A DNA stretch of 64,000 bases from Massilia endophytica (GTDB taxonomy: Bacteria; Pseudomonadota; Gammaproteobacteria; Burkholderiales; Burkholderiaceae_D). Under the pieces are notes generated by a model. That model made no database searches. It saw only the letters and a program-made list of their open reading frames with translations, and was not told the origin of the DNA. Each line of letters opens with the position of its first letter. Position 1 is the first letter of the stretch. The stretch is from positions 3,596,001 to 3,660,000 of the forward strand of contig NZ_CP088952.1 in assembly GCF_021165955.1 (NCBI RefSeq), in the 5' to 3' direction. The translations under genes were made by a program, and so were the position numbers. Of the stretch, positions 17,382-26,252 are shown in pieces.

Positions 17382-17894
17382 TTAGAAGGTGATGCTGTAC
17401 AGATTCGTTCCCGGATCGGTGTCGCTCGTATGGATGACGCGCACGAATTTCAGGCCGAGCTTCTGCAGCAGGTAATTGGACGCCTCGTTCTTCGGCGAGG
17501 TAATCCCCAGCAGTCTTTTCAGGCCTATATGGTCTCGGGCATGCGCCACCACGGCAGTCGCAGCCTCGTAGGTATAGCCCTGGCCGTTGTAGCGCGGCAG
17601 GATGGCATAGCCGATATCCGTATCCGGCAGGCTGTCGCGCTTTATCAGGCCGCAGAGCCCCATGGGCGTGCCGTCTTCCGTGCGCTCCATGACATACAGC
17701 GAATAGCCGAGGCGTTCCTGCATTGCCACCGGTCCGCTCATGATCGCTTCGCGCGCTGCCTCCAGGGTGCGGATGCCCTTGTCGCCGATACCGGCCAGCC
17801 AAGTTGGATTATTCACCAGTTCGAAATAGAACGGCGCGTCGTCCACGCTGATCACGCGCAGCGTGAGGCGCGCGGTGGAGATCACGGCGCTCAT
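17382..17894 (-). CDS. GNAT family N-acetyltransferase (RimJ/RimL-like)
   Basis: A 170-residue GNAT enzyme of the ribosomal-protein-acetyltransferase-like type, which transfers acetyl from acetyl-CoA to an amine. It opens with TARLTLRVISVDDAPFYFEL, has the beta-strand stretch DTDIGYAILPRYNGQGYTYE and ends with the typical NEASNYLLQKLGLKFV motif. Its start overlaps the stop of the upstream amidohydrolase gene by 4 bp, indicating translational coupling. The substrate is unknown; the coupling hints at a small-molecule amine. Confidence 0.88.
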   Translation of the reverse strand: MSAVISTARLTLRVISVDDAPFYFELVNNPTWLAGIGDKGIRTLEAAREAIMSGPVAMQERLGYSLYVMERTEDGTPMGLCGLIKRDSLPDTDIGYAILPRYNGQGYTYEAATAVVAHARDHIGLKRLLGITSPKNEASNYLLQKLGLKFVRVIHTSDTDPGTNLYSITF

Positions 17895-19177
17895 GCCTGC
17901 CCCGCGCGGTGAAGGCGGAAGTCGGCCTGGGACGGACGCCCGGGCAGCGCAAGCTTTGCGACGGCGCGCGGCGATTCGGCCACCACCTCCCCGCGCCGCA
18001 TCACCATCCTGCGCGCCGCCCGCAGGCGGATCGCTTCAACCGGATCGGCTGCATCGAGCATCACCAGGTCCGCATGGCAGCCCTCTTCCAGGCCGTAGCT
18101 TTCCAGGCCCAGGATGCGCGCGGGCGTTTGCGTCACCGCGTCGAAGCAGGCGCGCATGGCCTGCTGGCCTGTCATCTGCGCCACGTGAAGGCCCATATGC
18201 GCCACCTCCAGCATGTCGCCGGAACCAAGGCTGTACCAGGGGTCCATCACGCAGTCGTGGCCAAAGGCCACGTCGACGCCAGCGGCCATGAGCTCGGGCA
18301 CGCGTGTCATGCCGCGCCGCTTGGGATAGCTGTCGTGCCGTCCCTGAAGGGTGATGTTGATGAGAGGGTTGGCGATGGCCGCCACGCCGCCTTCGCGGAT
18401 CAGCGGCAGCAGCTTGCTTACGTAGTAGTTGTCCATCGAGTGCATCGAAGTGAGGTGGGAACCGGCCACGCGGCCGTGCAGGCCGAGGCGGTTGCTTTCG
18501 GCCGCCAGGGTTTCGATATGGCGCGACAGGGGATCGTCCGACTCGTCGCAATGCATGTCCACGCGCAGGCCCTTGTCCGCCGCGAATTCGCAGAGCAGGC
18601 GCACGGACTCGGCGCCGTCGGCCATGGTGCGTTCGAAATGGGGAATGCCGCCCACCACGTCCACGCCCATGGCGATGGCGCGTTTCAGGTTGGCGAAGGC
18701 GGTGGGGCTGCGCAGCAGGCCGTCCTGCGGGAAGGCGACGAGCTGCAGGTCGAGATATGGCGCCACGCGGCGTTTCACTTCCAGCAGGGCCTCCACCGCC
18801 AGCAGGCGGTCGTCGCATACGTCCACGTGGGTGCGGATGGCGAGCAGGCCGCGCGCCACCGCCCAGTCGCAATACTGCATGGCGCGCTCCACGAGCGCAT
18901 CCTGGCTCAGCGAAGGTTTGAGTTCGCCCCACAGCGCGATTCCCTCAAGCAGGGTGCCTGACTGGTTGACGCGCGGCAGGCCGTAGCTGAGCGTGGCGTC
19001 CATGTGGAAGTGGGCGTCCACAAAAGGCGGGGTTACCAGATCGCCTTCCGCGTCGAACTGCTGCCGCGCCTGCACGGGGAGGCAGGGGCCGATCGCGGCG
19101 ATGCGCCCGGCATCGATTGCGATATCGATGCCTTGCCTGCCGTCCGGCAGCGTTGCGTTCCTGATGACAGCATCCAT
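17891..19177 (-). CDS. Amidohydrolase family protein, cytosine deaminase-like
   Basis: A 428-residue cytoplasmic metal-dependent hydrolase of the cytosine deaminase (CodA-like) branch. Metal ligands are visible in DAHFHMDAT (His56 and His58), in DMHCDESDDP, in SHLTSMHSM and in FGHDCVMDPW, where the Asp is the usual catalytic base. Related enzymes deaminate cytosine, isocytosine or N-substituted aminoheterocycles, so the exact base is not certain. The start at 19177 (MDAVIRN) has a GGAGGAAGAGG ribosome-binding site; a longer reading frame from 19294 adds an unrelated N-terminus. It heads the run amidohydrolase-GNAT-chemoreceptor. Confidence 0.85.
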   Translation of the reverse strand: MDAVIRNATLPDGRQGIDIAIDAGRIAAIGPCLPVQARQQFDAEGDLVTPPFVDAHFHMDATLSYGLPRVNQSGTLLEGIALWGELKPSLSQDALVERAMQYCDWAVARGLLAIRTHVDVCDDRLLAVEALLEVKRRVAPYLDLQLVAFPQDGLLRSPTAFANLKRAIAMGVDVVGGIPHFERTMADGAESVRLLCEFAADKGLRVDMHCDESDDPLSRHIETLAAESNRLGLHGRVAGSHLTSMHSMDNYYVSKLLPLIREGGVAAIANPLINITLQGRHDSYPKRRGMTRVPELMAAGVDVAFGHDCVMDPWYSLGSGDMLEVAHMGLHVAQMTGQQAMRACFDAVTQTPARILGLESYGLEEGCHADLVMLDAADPVEAIRLRAARRMVMRRGEVVAESPRAVAKLALPGRPSQADFRLHRAGQA

Positions 19178-19279
19178 CCTCTTCCTCCGCTCGCGTCGAT
19201 GGATGATTGTAGGCATCGCGCGCCCCTTCGTGCAATGTTGCGCTGCATTAATTTTGATGCGAAGTAAGCGAAAAACGCT

Positions 19280-19307
19280 TTGCGCCGCGACCAATCCTGA
19301 CTAGAAT
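19280..19307 (+). promoter_or_regulatory. Probable promoter of the phasin gene
   Basis: TTGCGC (19280-19285) and TAGAAT (19302-19307) are 16 bp apart, about 45 bp upstream of the phasin ATG. Confidence 0.4.
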
Positions 19308-19351
19308 GGGATATTGCATCGCACCATTTCTAACCGTTCGCAGGAGAGAGT

Positions 19352-19957
19352 ATGTTTCCGATTCCCGAGCAGTTGTCCCAGGCAGCCAAAACGCAATTCG
19401 AAACCCAGTTCGATATCCTGAACCGCCTTGCCAGCAAAACCTTCGAAGGGGCGCAGAAAGTCATCGCCCTCAACCTGAGCACCACCCGCACCACGGTCGA
19501 GCAGGGCTCGGAGGCGGCGCGCAGGCTGTTCGAAACCCGCGATCCCAAGGAGTTTTTCAGCACCGATGCGGCCAAGGCGCCCATCGATACCGTGCTGGCT
19601 TACGGCCGCGAGCTGTTTACCATCGCCAGCCAGACGCAGGCCGAGCTGCTGCAGACGGCCAAGGAGCAGCTGAGCGCCGCCCGCAGCGCCAACGAGGCGG
19701 TGCGCACGGCCGCGGCGGCCGCCCCCGCCGAGGCAAGGAAGACGGCCCAGCTGGTGGTGGAAGCCGCGCAGCCTGCTGCCGGGAAGGCGGCCGACCTGGT
19801 CGCCGCCGCCACGGCTTCCGCACCCGCCGCCGCGCCCGTGGAGGCGGATGAGGAAGTGGTCCACGCCAAACCGGTGAAGGCCAAGCCCGCCGCGGCGGCC
19901 AAGGCGGTGTCGGAGGCGGTGACTTCCATTCCGGTAGCCGCGAAGCCGCGCAAATAA
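19352..19957 (+). CDS. Phasin family protein (polyhydroxyalkanoate granule)
   Basis: A 201-residue phasin that would coat polyhydroxyalkanoate granules in the cytoplasm. The N-terminal half (FPIPEQLSQAAKTQFETQFD through KEFFSTDAAKAPIDTVLAYG) is the conserved phasin_2 helix bundle. The rest is Ala/Lys-rich, with many AAAAP and KAKPAAAA repeats, ending KPRK, like histone-like phasin tails. A GGAGAGAG ribosome-binding site precedes the ATG. It stands alone, divergent from the amidohydrolase gene. Confidence 0.92.
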   Translation: MFPIPEQLSQAAKTQFETQFDILNRLASKTFEGAQKVIALNLSTTRTTVEQGSEAARRLFETRDPKEFFSTDAAKAPIDTVLAYGRELFTIASQTQAELLQTAKEQLSAARSANEAVRTAAAAAPAEARKTAQLVVEAAQPAAGKAADLVAAATASAPAAAPVEADEEVVHAKPVKAKPAAAAKAVSEAVTSIPVAAKPRK

Positions 19958-19975
19958 GCTTCGCTGACTGTGTTC

Positions 19976-20024
19976 GGTGACGGGCCTCGTCACCGGGGAC
20001 AGACCCCGTCCGGGGTCGGTCCCC
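19976..20024. repeat. REP-like double palindrome
   Basis: Two adjacent dyads: GGTGAC-N7-GTCACC (19976-19994) and a 30-bp near-perfect palindrome from GGGGAC to GTCCCC (19995-20024) with an inner ACCCCG/CGGGGT pair. It lies between the phasin and the ABC exporter and has no T-tract, so it looks like a dispersed extragenic palindrome rather than a terminator. Confidence 0.5.
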
Positions 20025-20095
20025 TCTGCTGCGTCTGCGCCCTGTCAACAAATCTATCCTGATGTATCCTAGCGGGCTCACTGCAAGGATATTTC

Positions 20096-21847
20096 ATGAG
20101 TTTATCGAGGCTTATCGGCGGCTTCGTGCGTTCGCATTGGCGCGCCTATGCCGGTTCGGCTGTCATGCTGACCGGCGTTGCCATCATCGGCATCTGGATT
20201 CCCCGAAAAATCGGCTCCATGGTGGACGACCTTGCCGCCCACCGTCTTGGTCCCCATGAGCTGCTGACCGGCGTCGGCCTCCTGCTCCTGGTCGGACTGC
20301 TCAACTACGCCCTGCGCGTGGCCTGGCGCATCCGCCTCTACTCGGCCGCCTACCAGCTGGGCGTGGAGCTGCGCACGCGCTTCTACCGCCGCCTTTCGCG
20401 CCAGGGGCCGGCCTTCTATCAGAAGCAGCGCACCGGCGACCTGATGGCGCTGGCCACCAACGACATCGACGCCATCGAAATGGCGGCGGGCGAGGCGGCG
20501 CTGGCGGGTTTCGACGGCTCGCTCACGCTGGCCATGGTGCTGGGCATGATGCTGCTGGGCGTGGACTGGCGCCTCGCCCTCGTGGCCCTGCTGCCCTTCC
20601 CCCTGATGGCCTACGCCTTCTGGCGCATTTCGAGCCACATCCACACCGCCTCCGCCGATTCCCTGAAGCGCTTCAGCGCATTGAACGAACATGTGCAGGA
20701 GACCCTCTCCGGGGTGCGCACCCTGCGTACGCTCGGCCTGGAACAGCGCAGCAGCGCGCGCTTCTCCGAACTGGCGGGGCATGCCGCCCAGGCCAACCTC
20801 ACCTCCCAGCGCTGGGAGGCCGCCTACGAACCCGCGTTCGGCCTCACGCTGTCCGCGGCGGCCGTGCTGTCCCTGGGCTACGGCGGCTACCTGGTATGGA
20901 ACGGCCAGCTCTCCATCGGCGCGCTGACCAGCTTCAGCATGTATCTGAGCCTGCTGATCTGGCCCATGTTCGCGGCGGGCTGGGTGCTGTCGCTGATCGA
21001 ACGCGGGCGCGCAGCCTGGGCGCGGCTCCAGCCCATGCTGGACGAGCCGCTCTCCATCGACGACCGCGGCACCGTCACGGCATTCGAGCCGGGAGAACTG
21101 GTGCTGGACGATATCACCGTGGCTTACCCCGGCCAGACCACGCCTGCGCTCTCCGGCCTGTCGCTCACGCTCAAGCCGGGACAGACGCTTGGCCTCGTGG
21201 GGCCGACGGGCGCGGGCAAGTCCACCCTCCTGCGCGTGCTGCTGCGCCAGCTCACGCCGCAGCAGGGCGCGGTACGCTGGGGCGGACATGCCCTGGAGGA
21301 GTACAAGCTGGCCACGCTGCGCGACGCCATCAGCTGGGTGCCGCAGGAATCCTTCCTGTTCTCGGCCAGCATCGCGGAGAACATTGCGCTGGCGCGGCCG
21401 GAAGCGACGCGCGCCGAAATCGAGCACGCCGCCGACCTCGCAGCCATTCACGACGACATCCAGCTCTTCCCGCAGAAGTACGAGACCGAAGTGGGCGAAC
21501 GGGGCATCACCCTCTCGGGCGGCCAGCGCCAGCGCGTGGCGATTGCGCGCGCGCTCCTGTCCGATAACGATCTCCTGCTGCTGGACGATGCCCTGTCGGC
21601 CGTCGATACCGGCACCGAGACGCGCATCCTGGAACACCTCGAAGAGCTGCGCCGCGCGCGGCCCGAACGCAGCGCCATCATCGCCAGCCACCGCCTGAGC
21701 GCCGTGGTGGACGCGGACCGCATTGTGGTGCTGCGCGATGGCCGCATCAGCGAGTCGGGCACGCATGAAGAACTGCTCGCCCTGAACGGCTGGTATGCCA
21801 GCCAGTGGCGCTATCAACAACTGGAGGCCAGCCTCGATGCAGCCTGA
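20096..21847 (+). CDS. ABC exporter half-transporter, degenerate-site subunit (MdlA-like)
   Basis: A 583-residue fused membrane-ATPase half transporter of the multidrug/MdlA type. Six transmembrane helices span about residues 15-310. In the ATPase domain, Walker A GPTGAGKST is at 369-377 and the signature is LSGGQRQRVAIARAL. Walker B reads LLLLDDALSAVD, with Asp498 where the catalytic glutamate is normal. That change marks the non-canonical site of a heterodimeric exporter, and its partner is the next gene, which overlaps by 11 bp. The pair would export amphiphilic compounds across the inner membrane. Confidence 0.92.
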   Translation: MSLSRLIGGFVRSHWRAYAGSAVMLTGVAIIGIWIPRKIGSMVDDLAAHRLGPHELLTGVGLLLLVGLLNYALRVAWRIRLYSAAYQLGVELRTRFYRRLSRQGPAFYQKQRTGDLMALATNDIDAIEMAAGEAALAGFDGSLTLAMVLGMMLLGVDWRLALVALLPFPLMAYAFWRISSHIHTASADSLKRFSALNEHVQETLSGVRTLRTLGLEQRSSARFSELAGHAAQANLTSQRWEAAYEPAFGLTLSAAAVLSLGYGGYLVWNGQLSIGALTSFSMYLSLLIWPMFAAGWVLSLIERGRAAWARLQPMLDEPLSIDDRGTVTAFEPGELVLDDITVAYPGQTTPALSGLSLTLKPGQTLGLVGPTGAGKSTLLRVLLRQLTPQQGAVRWGGHALEEYKLATLRDAISWVPQESFLFSASIAENIALARPEATRAEIEHAADLAAIHDDIQLFPQKYETEVGERGITLSGGQRQRVAIARALLSDNDLLLLDDALSAVDTGTETRILEHLEELRRARPERSAIIASHRLSAVVDADRIVVLRDGRISESGTHEELLALNGWYASQWRYQQLEASLDAA

Positions 21848-23618
21848 GACCCAAGACAAGCAGCGCTCCATGGCGCTTTCCTACCGCCTGCTGCACAGCG
21901 TGACCAGGCCGGACATGCACCACCTTTACTGGGCCCTGCTCTGGCTGATCTGCGCCGCCGGTCTCGAAGTTCTCGGCCCCTTGCTGGGCAAGCGCCTGAT
22001 CGACGAGCACCTGCTGCCGCGCCGCCTGGACTGGACGGCAATGGGCCTGCTGCTGGCGGGCGTGCTGCTCACCGGCTGGGCCTCCACCATCCTGCGCTAC
22101 ATGCAGCTGGTGCGTCTCTCCGGCCTCGCCATGCGCTCCGTGCAGCGCCTGCGCGAACGCGTCTACAGCCACGTGCTGCGCCTGCCCATGGCCTTCTTCG
22201 ACCGCGCCATCACCGGCCAGCTGGTCTCGCGCGTTACAAACGATACCGAAGCGGTCAAGGGGCTTTACATCCAGGTGCTGTTCGTCATGCTGGACAACTC
22301 CATCGTGCTGGTGGGGATGGTGTGCGCCATGGCATGGCTGGACTGGCGCCTGATGCTGATCGTGGTGGCCCTGCTGCCCTGCGTGCTGCTGATCGTCTTC
22401 CTCTACCAGCGCCTGAGCGCGCCCGCCGTGACGCGCGCGCGCCAGCTGCGCAGCGAGATCAATGCGCAGATGGCGGAATCCATCGGCGGCATGAGCGTCC
22501 TGCAGGCGAACAACGCGGGCGAGCGCTTCACCGAGCGCTTCGCAAAAACGAATGAACAGCACTACACGCAGCGCGTGGCCGAGATCCGCGCCAACGCCTG
22601 GCTGCTGCGCCCCGCGCTGGACATGCTCAACGTGATCCTGCTTGCGGGCGTGATCTTCGCCTTCGGCCAGCGCAGCATGAGCGCCGCCGAAGTGGGCGTG
22701 CTGTACGCCTTCATCAACTACATCGCCCGCGTGATCGAGCCCCTCATCCAGATCACCATGCAGTTCAGCCAGTTGCAGCAATCCGTCGTGGCCACGAGCC
22801 GCGTGGCCGCCCTGCTGGCGGAAGAGGACGCGCAGGAACACCATGCGGGCCGGCACGGCGTGCGCAGCGCAGCCAACGATCCGGACGCTCCCGCCATCGC
22901 CATCAGCCACCTGGACTTCGAGTACAACCCCGGCCAGCCGGTGCTGCACGACCTGTCGCTCACGATCCCGCAGGGCGCCTTCTTCGGGGTGGTGGGCCAC
23001 ACGGGCAGCGGCAAGTCCACGCTCATGTCCCTGCTGCTGCGCTACTACCCTGCGCGCCACGGCAGCATACTGATGAACGGCCGCCCCCTGGACGATATCG
23101 ACACGGAGCAGTTCCGCAGCGACGTGGGCCTGGTGCCGCAGGACCCCTTCCTGCTCGCGGCGTCGGCGCGCGAGAATATCGACATGGGCCGCGGCCTGCC
23201 GCAGGAGCAGATCGAGGCGGCGGCGCGGGCGGCGCACGCGCACGGCTTTATCCAGGCGCTGGAGGATGGCTACGACACCATGCTCGGCGAAGGCGGCTCA
23301 CGCCTTTCCTCCGGCCAGAAGCAGCTGATCGCCATTGCGCGCGCCCTGGCTGGCCAGCCGCGCATCCTGCTCATGGACGAAGCCACCTCGCGCATCGACA
23401 GCGCCACGGAGCAGATCGTGCAGGCGGCAATGAACGAGCTGCGCGGCCGCGTCACCATCATCGCCATCGCCCACCGCCTGTCCACCATCCGCGATGCCGA
23501 CCGCATCATCGTGCTCAATCACGGCCGCATCGCGGAAGCGGGCGCCCACGATGAACTGATGCAGATCGACCAGGGCCTGTACCAGCGCCTCTACCTGCTG
23601 CAGCAGTTGGCTGCGTGA
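21837..23618 (+). CDS. ABC exporter half-transporter, canonical subunit (MdlB-like)
   Basis: A 593-residue partner half transporter with six membrane helices and an ATPase domain carrying Walker A GHTGSGKST, signature LSSGQKQLIAIARAL and Walker B ILLMDEATSRID with catalytic Glu515. The start at 21837 (MQPETQDKQ) lies within the end of the first gene and gives normal family length; an ATG at 21795 would extend it by 14 residues. Signature and Walker differences between the two subunits fit one active and one degenerate nucleotide site. Substrate unknown. Confidence 0.92.
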   Translation: MQPETQDKQRSMALSYRLLHSVTRPDMHHLYWALLWLICAAGLEVLGPLLGKRLIDEHLLPRRLDWTAMGLLLAGVLLTGWASTILRYMQLVRLSGLAMRSVQRLRERVYSHVLRLPMAFFDRAITGQLVSRVTNDTEAVKGLYIQVLFVMLDNSIVLVGMVCAMAWLDWRLMLIVVALLPCVLLIVFLYQRLSAPAVTRARQLRSEINAQMAESIGGMSVLQANNAGERFTERFAKTNEQHYTQRVAEIRANAWLLRPALDMLNVILLAGVIFAFGQRSMSAAEVGVLYAFINYIARVIEPLIQITMQFSQLQQSVVATSRVAALLAEEDAQEHHAGRHGVRSAANDPDAPAIAISHLDFEYNPGQPVLHDLSLTIPQGAFFGVVGHTGSGKSTLMSLLLRYYPARHGSILMNGRPLDDIDTEQFRSDVGLVPQDPFLLAASARENIDMGRGLPQEQIEAAARAAHAHGFIQALEDGYDTMLGEGGSRLSSGQKQLIAIARALAGQPRILLMDEATSRIDSATEQIVQAAMNELRGRVTIIAIAHRLSTIRDADRIIVLNHGRIAEAGAHDELMQIDQGLYQRLYLLQQLAA

Positions 23619-23696
23619 CAACGCTGGCTAACTATCAACAAATTGGTGCGAAGTGTAGGGAAAAGGTCACTTTTCGAAAAAAAGTCTTCTCGATCC

Positions 23697-23725
23697 TGAA
23701 TTTCCGAACTGCAACGACCTATAAT
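23697..23725 (+). promoter_or_regulatory. Probable promoter of the diguanylate cyclase gene
   Basis: A perfect -10 box TATAAT (23720-23725) with a weak TGAATT -35 (23697-23702) 17 bp upstream. Predicted leader is about 50 nt before the TTG start. Confidence 0.5.
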
Positions 23726-23780
23726 GGAATGACACGATTCGCGCCGTCGATAGGCGCCGTGCAGGCTCGAGGACACAAAG

Positions 23781-25886
23781 TTGGCAGGATTACCGGCATC
23801 GACGATCTCGCGTGGCATAAGGCTGCTGGGAGCGGCCTGCCTGCTTGCGCCGGTACTCGCCTTCGGCGAGACTCCGCTCGATAGCGAGATCGCGGCCATC
23901 CGCGAGCAAGTGCGCTTCATGCCCGACCAGGCCCTGCACCGCCTGCAGAAGATCGACAGCGAAGCGCGCAGCGCACCGCCCGCCGCCTATGGCGAATTCC
24001 TGGTGCAGATGGCATCCGCCTGGCGCGGCATCCACGACAACGAAAAATCCCTGCAGGCCGCTGAACAGCTGATCGCCTTCGGCAAGGCCCACAAGGACAA
24101 CGCCCTTCTCGCCAAGGGCATGCTGGCCAAGGCTTACACGCTGTCCGCCATGAGCGAGCTGAAAGCCTCGCATGCGGTGGCCTTCGAAGCCGAAAAGATC
24201 GCCAACACCACGAACGACATGCCGCTGCGCGTGCAGGCCACGATCACGGCGGGCCAGAGCTTTGCGGAACAGGGGAACTTCCCCAGCGCGCTGCCCAAGC
24301 TGCAGCTGGCCGTGGACCTGGCGCGCCCCATCACCGAAGACCTGACCCCGCTGGCCATGGCCCTCAACGCCCTGGTGCTGGTCTATGTGCAGCTCAAGGA
24401 ATACGACAAGGGCTGGGAAGTGCAGGCCGAGTCCATGGAAGTGGCGCACAAGCTCAATTCACCCGGACGGCTGGCCATTGCGCTGAGCACCGAGTACGGC
24501 CTGGCCATCGACACCCAGCAGGATGAACGCGCCATGCGCGCCCTGCTGCGCGGCCTGGAAGTGGTGCGCAAGCTGGGCGCCCGCCGCATGGAGGCCACCA
24601 CGCTGGTGAACCTCTCGGACATCTACCTCAAGCAGCGCGACTATGCGAGCGCCCTCCGCTTCGGCAACGAATCGCTGCAGGCAGCGCTGAAGATGAACGA
24701 CACGCGCACCGAAGCCACGGCCCGCATCAACATCGGCCAGGCCTACCTCGGCATGGGGCGCGTCGCCGAAGGGAAGAAGAGTTTCGAAGCCGGGCTGGCC
24801 GTTTATGAAAAACTGAACGACAAGCCCGAACTGCAGATCATCCTGACCGAGTACGGCGATGCGCTGGAACGCGCGGGCGACTATGCCGCCGCCGTTTCCG
24901 CCTACCACCGCGAGCGCAGGCTGTCGAATGAGCTGTTCGAGAAGGCAAGGCAGAAAGCCGTGCTGGAGCTGCAGGAGAAGTACGACGCCGAGAAGAAGCA
25001 GCGCCAGATCGAGTCGCTGAGCCACGAGAACCTGGCGAAGAGCGCGGAGCTGGATAACCGCCGGCTGCAGCAGCGCGTGTGGTGGCTGCTGGCACTGGTG
25101 TTCGCCCTCGCATCGGTCATCGTGGGCCTCCTCTACCGCAAGGTGCGGCAGGCGAACGCCCAGCTGGAAGTGAAGAACCTGGAGCTCAAGCAGCAAAGCT
25201 CCCTGGACCCCCTCACCTCCCTCTACAACCGCCGCCACTTCCAGGAATACATGCGGGCCCACAACCACCACGAACGGCGCGGCGCAGGCAGCGACGAGGA
25301 AATGGTGGGCGCCCTCTTCCTGCTGGACGTGGACCATTTCAAGCACGTCAATGACACCCATGGCCACGCCGCGGGCGACGCCGTGCTGAAGATGATTGCG
25401 GAGCAGCTGCGCGTGGCCTTGCGCGAAACGGACATGATCGTGCGCTGGGGCGGCGAAGAATTCCTGGCCTTCCTGCCTTCGGTGCCGCGCAGCAGCCTGG
25501 AGGAAGTGGCGCGGCGCATCCTGTACAGCATCTCCACCCAGCCTCTGGACTACCAGGGCACCGCCATCCCGGTCAATGTATCGGTCGGCTTCGCGCCCTT
25601 CCCGCTCATGCCGGGCAATACCCCGCTGCCATGGGAGCGCGCGGTCAACCTGGTGGACATGGCCCTGTATCTCGCGAAGGCACATGGCCGCAACAGGGCC
25701 TACGGCGTGCGCGGCTTCTCGAACTTCCACAGCACCACCATGGAGCACATCGAGCAGGATCTGGAGCGCGCGTGGCGCGAAGGCTTCGTGGACCTGAGCG
25801 TGGTGCTGGGCGGAGCGCCGGGTGTGCCGCCGCCGTCAGCCAGCAATGTGGTGCCGCTGAACGTGCAGCGCAAAACCAGCAGCTGA
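23781..25886 (+). CDS. TPR-GGDEF diguanylate cyclase (GGEEF)
   Basis: A 701-residue membrane-bound cyclic-di-GMP synthase. It starts with TTG (ribosome-binding site GAGG, 9 nt spacing) and a signal segment ISRGIRLLGAACLLAPVLAF. Residues about 35-400 are TPR-type helical repeats facing the periplasm. A coiled coil follows, then one transmembrane helix (WWLLALVFALASVIVGLLY), then a GGDEF domain starting DPLTSLYNRRHF. The active-site loop is GGEEF at 557-561, so catalysis is expected. No EAL domain is present. Preceded by its own promoter; no partner is apparent. Confidence 0.93.
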   Translation: MAGLPASTISRGIRLLGAACLLAPVLAFGETPLDSEIAAIREQVRFMPDQALHRLQKIDSEARSAPPAAYGEFLVQMASAWRGIHDNEKSLQAAEQLIAFGKAHKDNALLAKGMLAKAYTLSAMSELKASHAVAFEAEKIANTTNDMPLRVQATITAGQSFAEQGNFPSALPKLQLAVDLARPITEDLTPLAMALNALVLVYVQLKEYDKGWEVQAESMEVAHKLNSPGRLAIALSTEYGLAIDTQQDERAMRALLRGLEVVRKLGARRMEATTLVNLSDIYLKQRDYASALRFGNESLQAALKMNDTRTEATARINIGQAYLGMGRVAEGKKSFEAGLAVYEKLNDKPELQIILTEYGDALERAGDYAAAVSAYHRERRLSNELFEKARQKAVLELQEKYDAEKKQRQIESLSHENLAKSAELDNRRLQQRVWWLLALVFALASVIVGLLYRKVRQANAQLEVKNLELKQQSSLDPLTSLYNRRHFQEYMRAHNHHERRGAGSDEEMVGALFLLDVDHFKHVNDTHGHAAGDAVLKMIAEQLRVALRETDMIVRWGGEEFLAFLPSVPRSSLEEVARRILYSISTQPLDYQGTAIPVNVSVGFAPFPLMPGNTPLPWERAVNLVDMALYLAKAHGRNRAYGVRGFSNFHSTTMEHIEQDLERAWREGFVDLSVVLGGAPGVPPPSASNVVPLNVQRKTSS

Positions 25887-25889
25887 ACG

Positions 25890-26186
25890 CTACTTCTCCT
25901 CTTTCTTCTTCCGCTCTTCCTCCGCGCGCGCCTCACGCGCCGAATCCTGCACCTTCTCGCCTGCCTTTTCCATCTTCTCGCCGATCACCTCGGCGGCCTT
26001 GTTGATGGTGCGGCCTGCATCTTCGGCCGCCTTGTCCAGTTCCACGGCCGCCTTGGCCGCCGCCTGGTCGATCTGGCGCCCGGCGCGTTCGGCCGGGCCT
26101 TCCTTGATCCGCTTGTCCTCCTGCCTGTCGCAGCCCGCCAGCGCGAGCCCGAGAATGATGATGCCGATCCAGTGCTGTGTCCGCAT
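25890..26186 (-). CDS. Small predicted lipoprotein
   Basis: A 98-residue protein starting MRTQHWIGIIILGLALAGCD with a lipobox LALAGC, so it is probably anchored in a membrane through the cysteine. The rest is an amphipathic alanine/lysine/glutamate-rich helix (KAAVELDKAAEDAGRTINKA) ending in a highly charged KKKEEK tail, resembling apolipoprotein-like coiled segments. The start at 26186 is preferred over 26219 because the signal then begins at the N-terminus. It lies 66 bp downstream of the tubulin-like operon on the same strand and could belong to it. No function can be assigned. Confidence 0.65.
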   Translation of the reverse strand: MRTQHWIGIIILGLALAGCDRQEDKRIKEGPAERAGRQIDQAAAKAAVELDKAAEDAGRTINKAAEVIGEKMEKAGEKVQDSAREARAEEERKKKEEK

Positions 26187-26252
26187 AGCCACTCCTCCAA
26201 CAAACTTTCTCCCCAGCATAGCAAAATCGGGCCGGGCGGAGCGCTATGTTGG

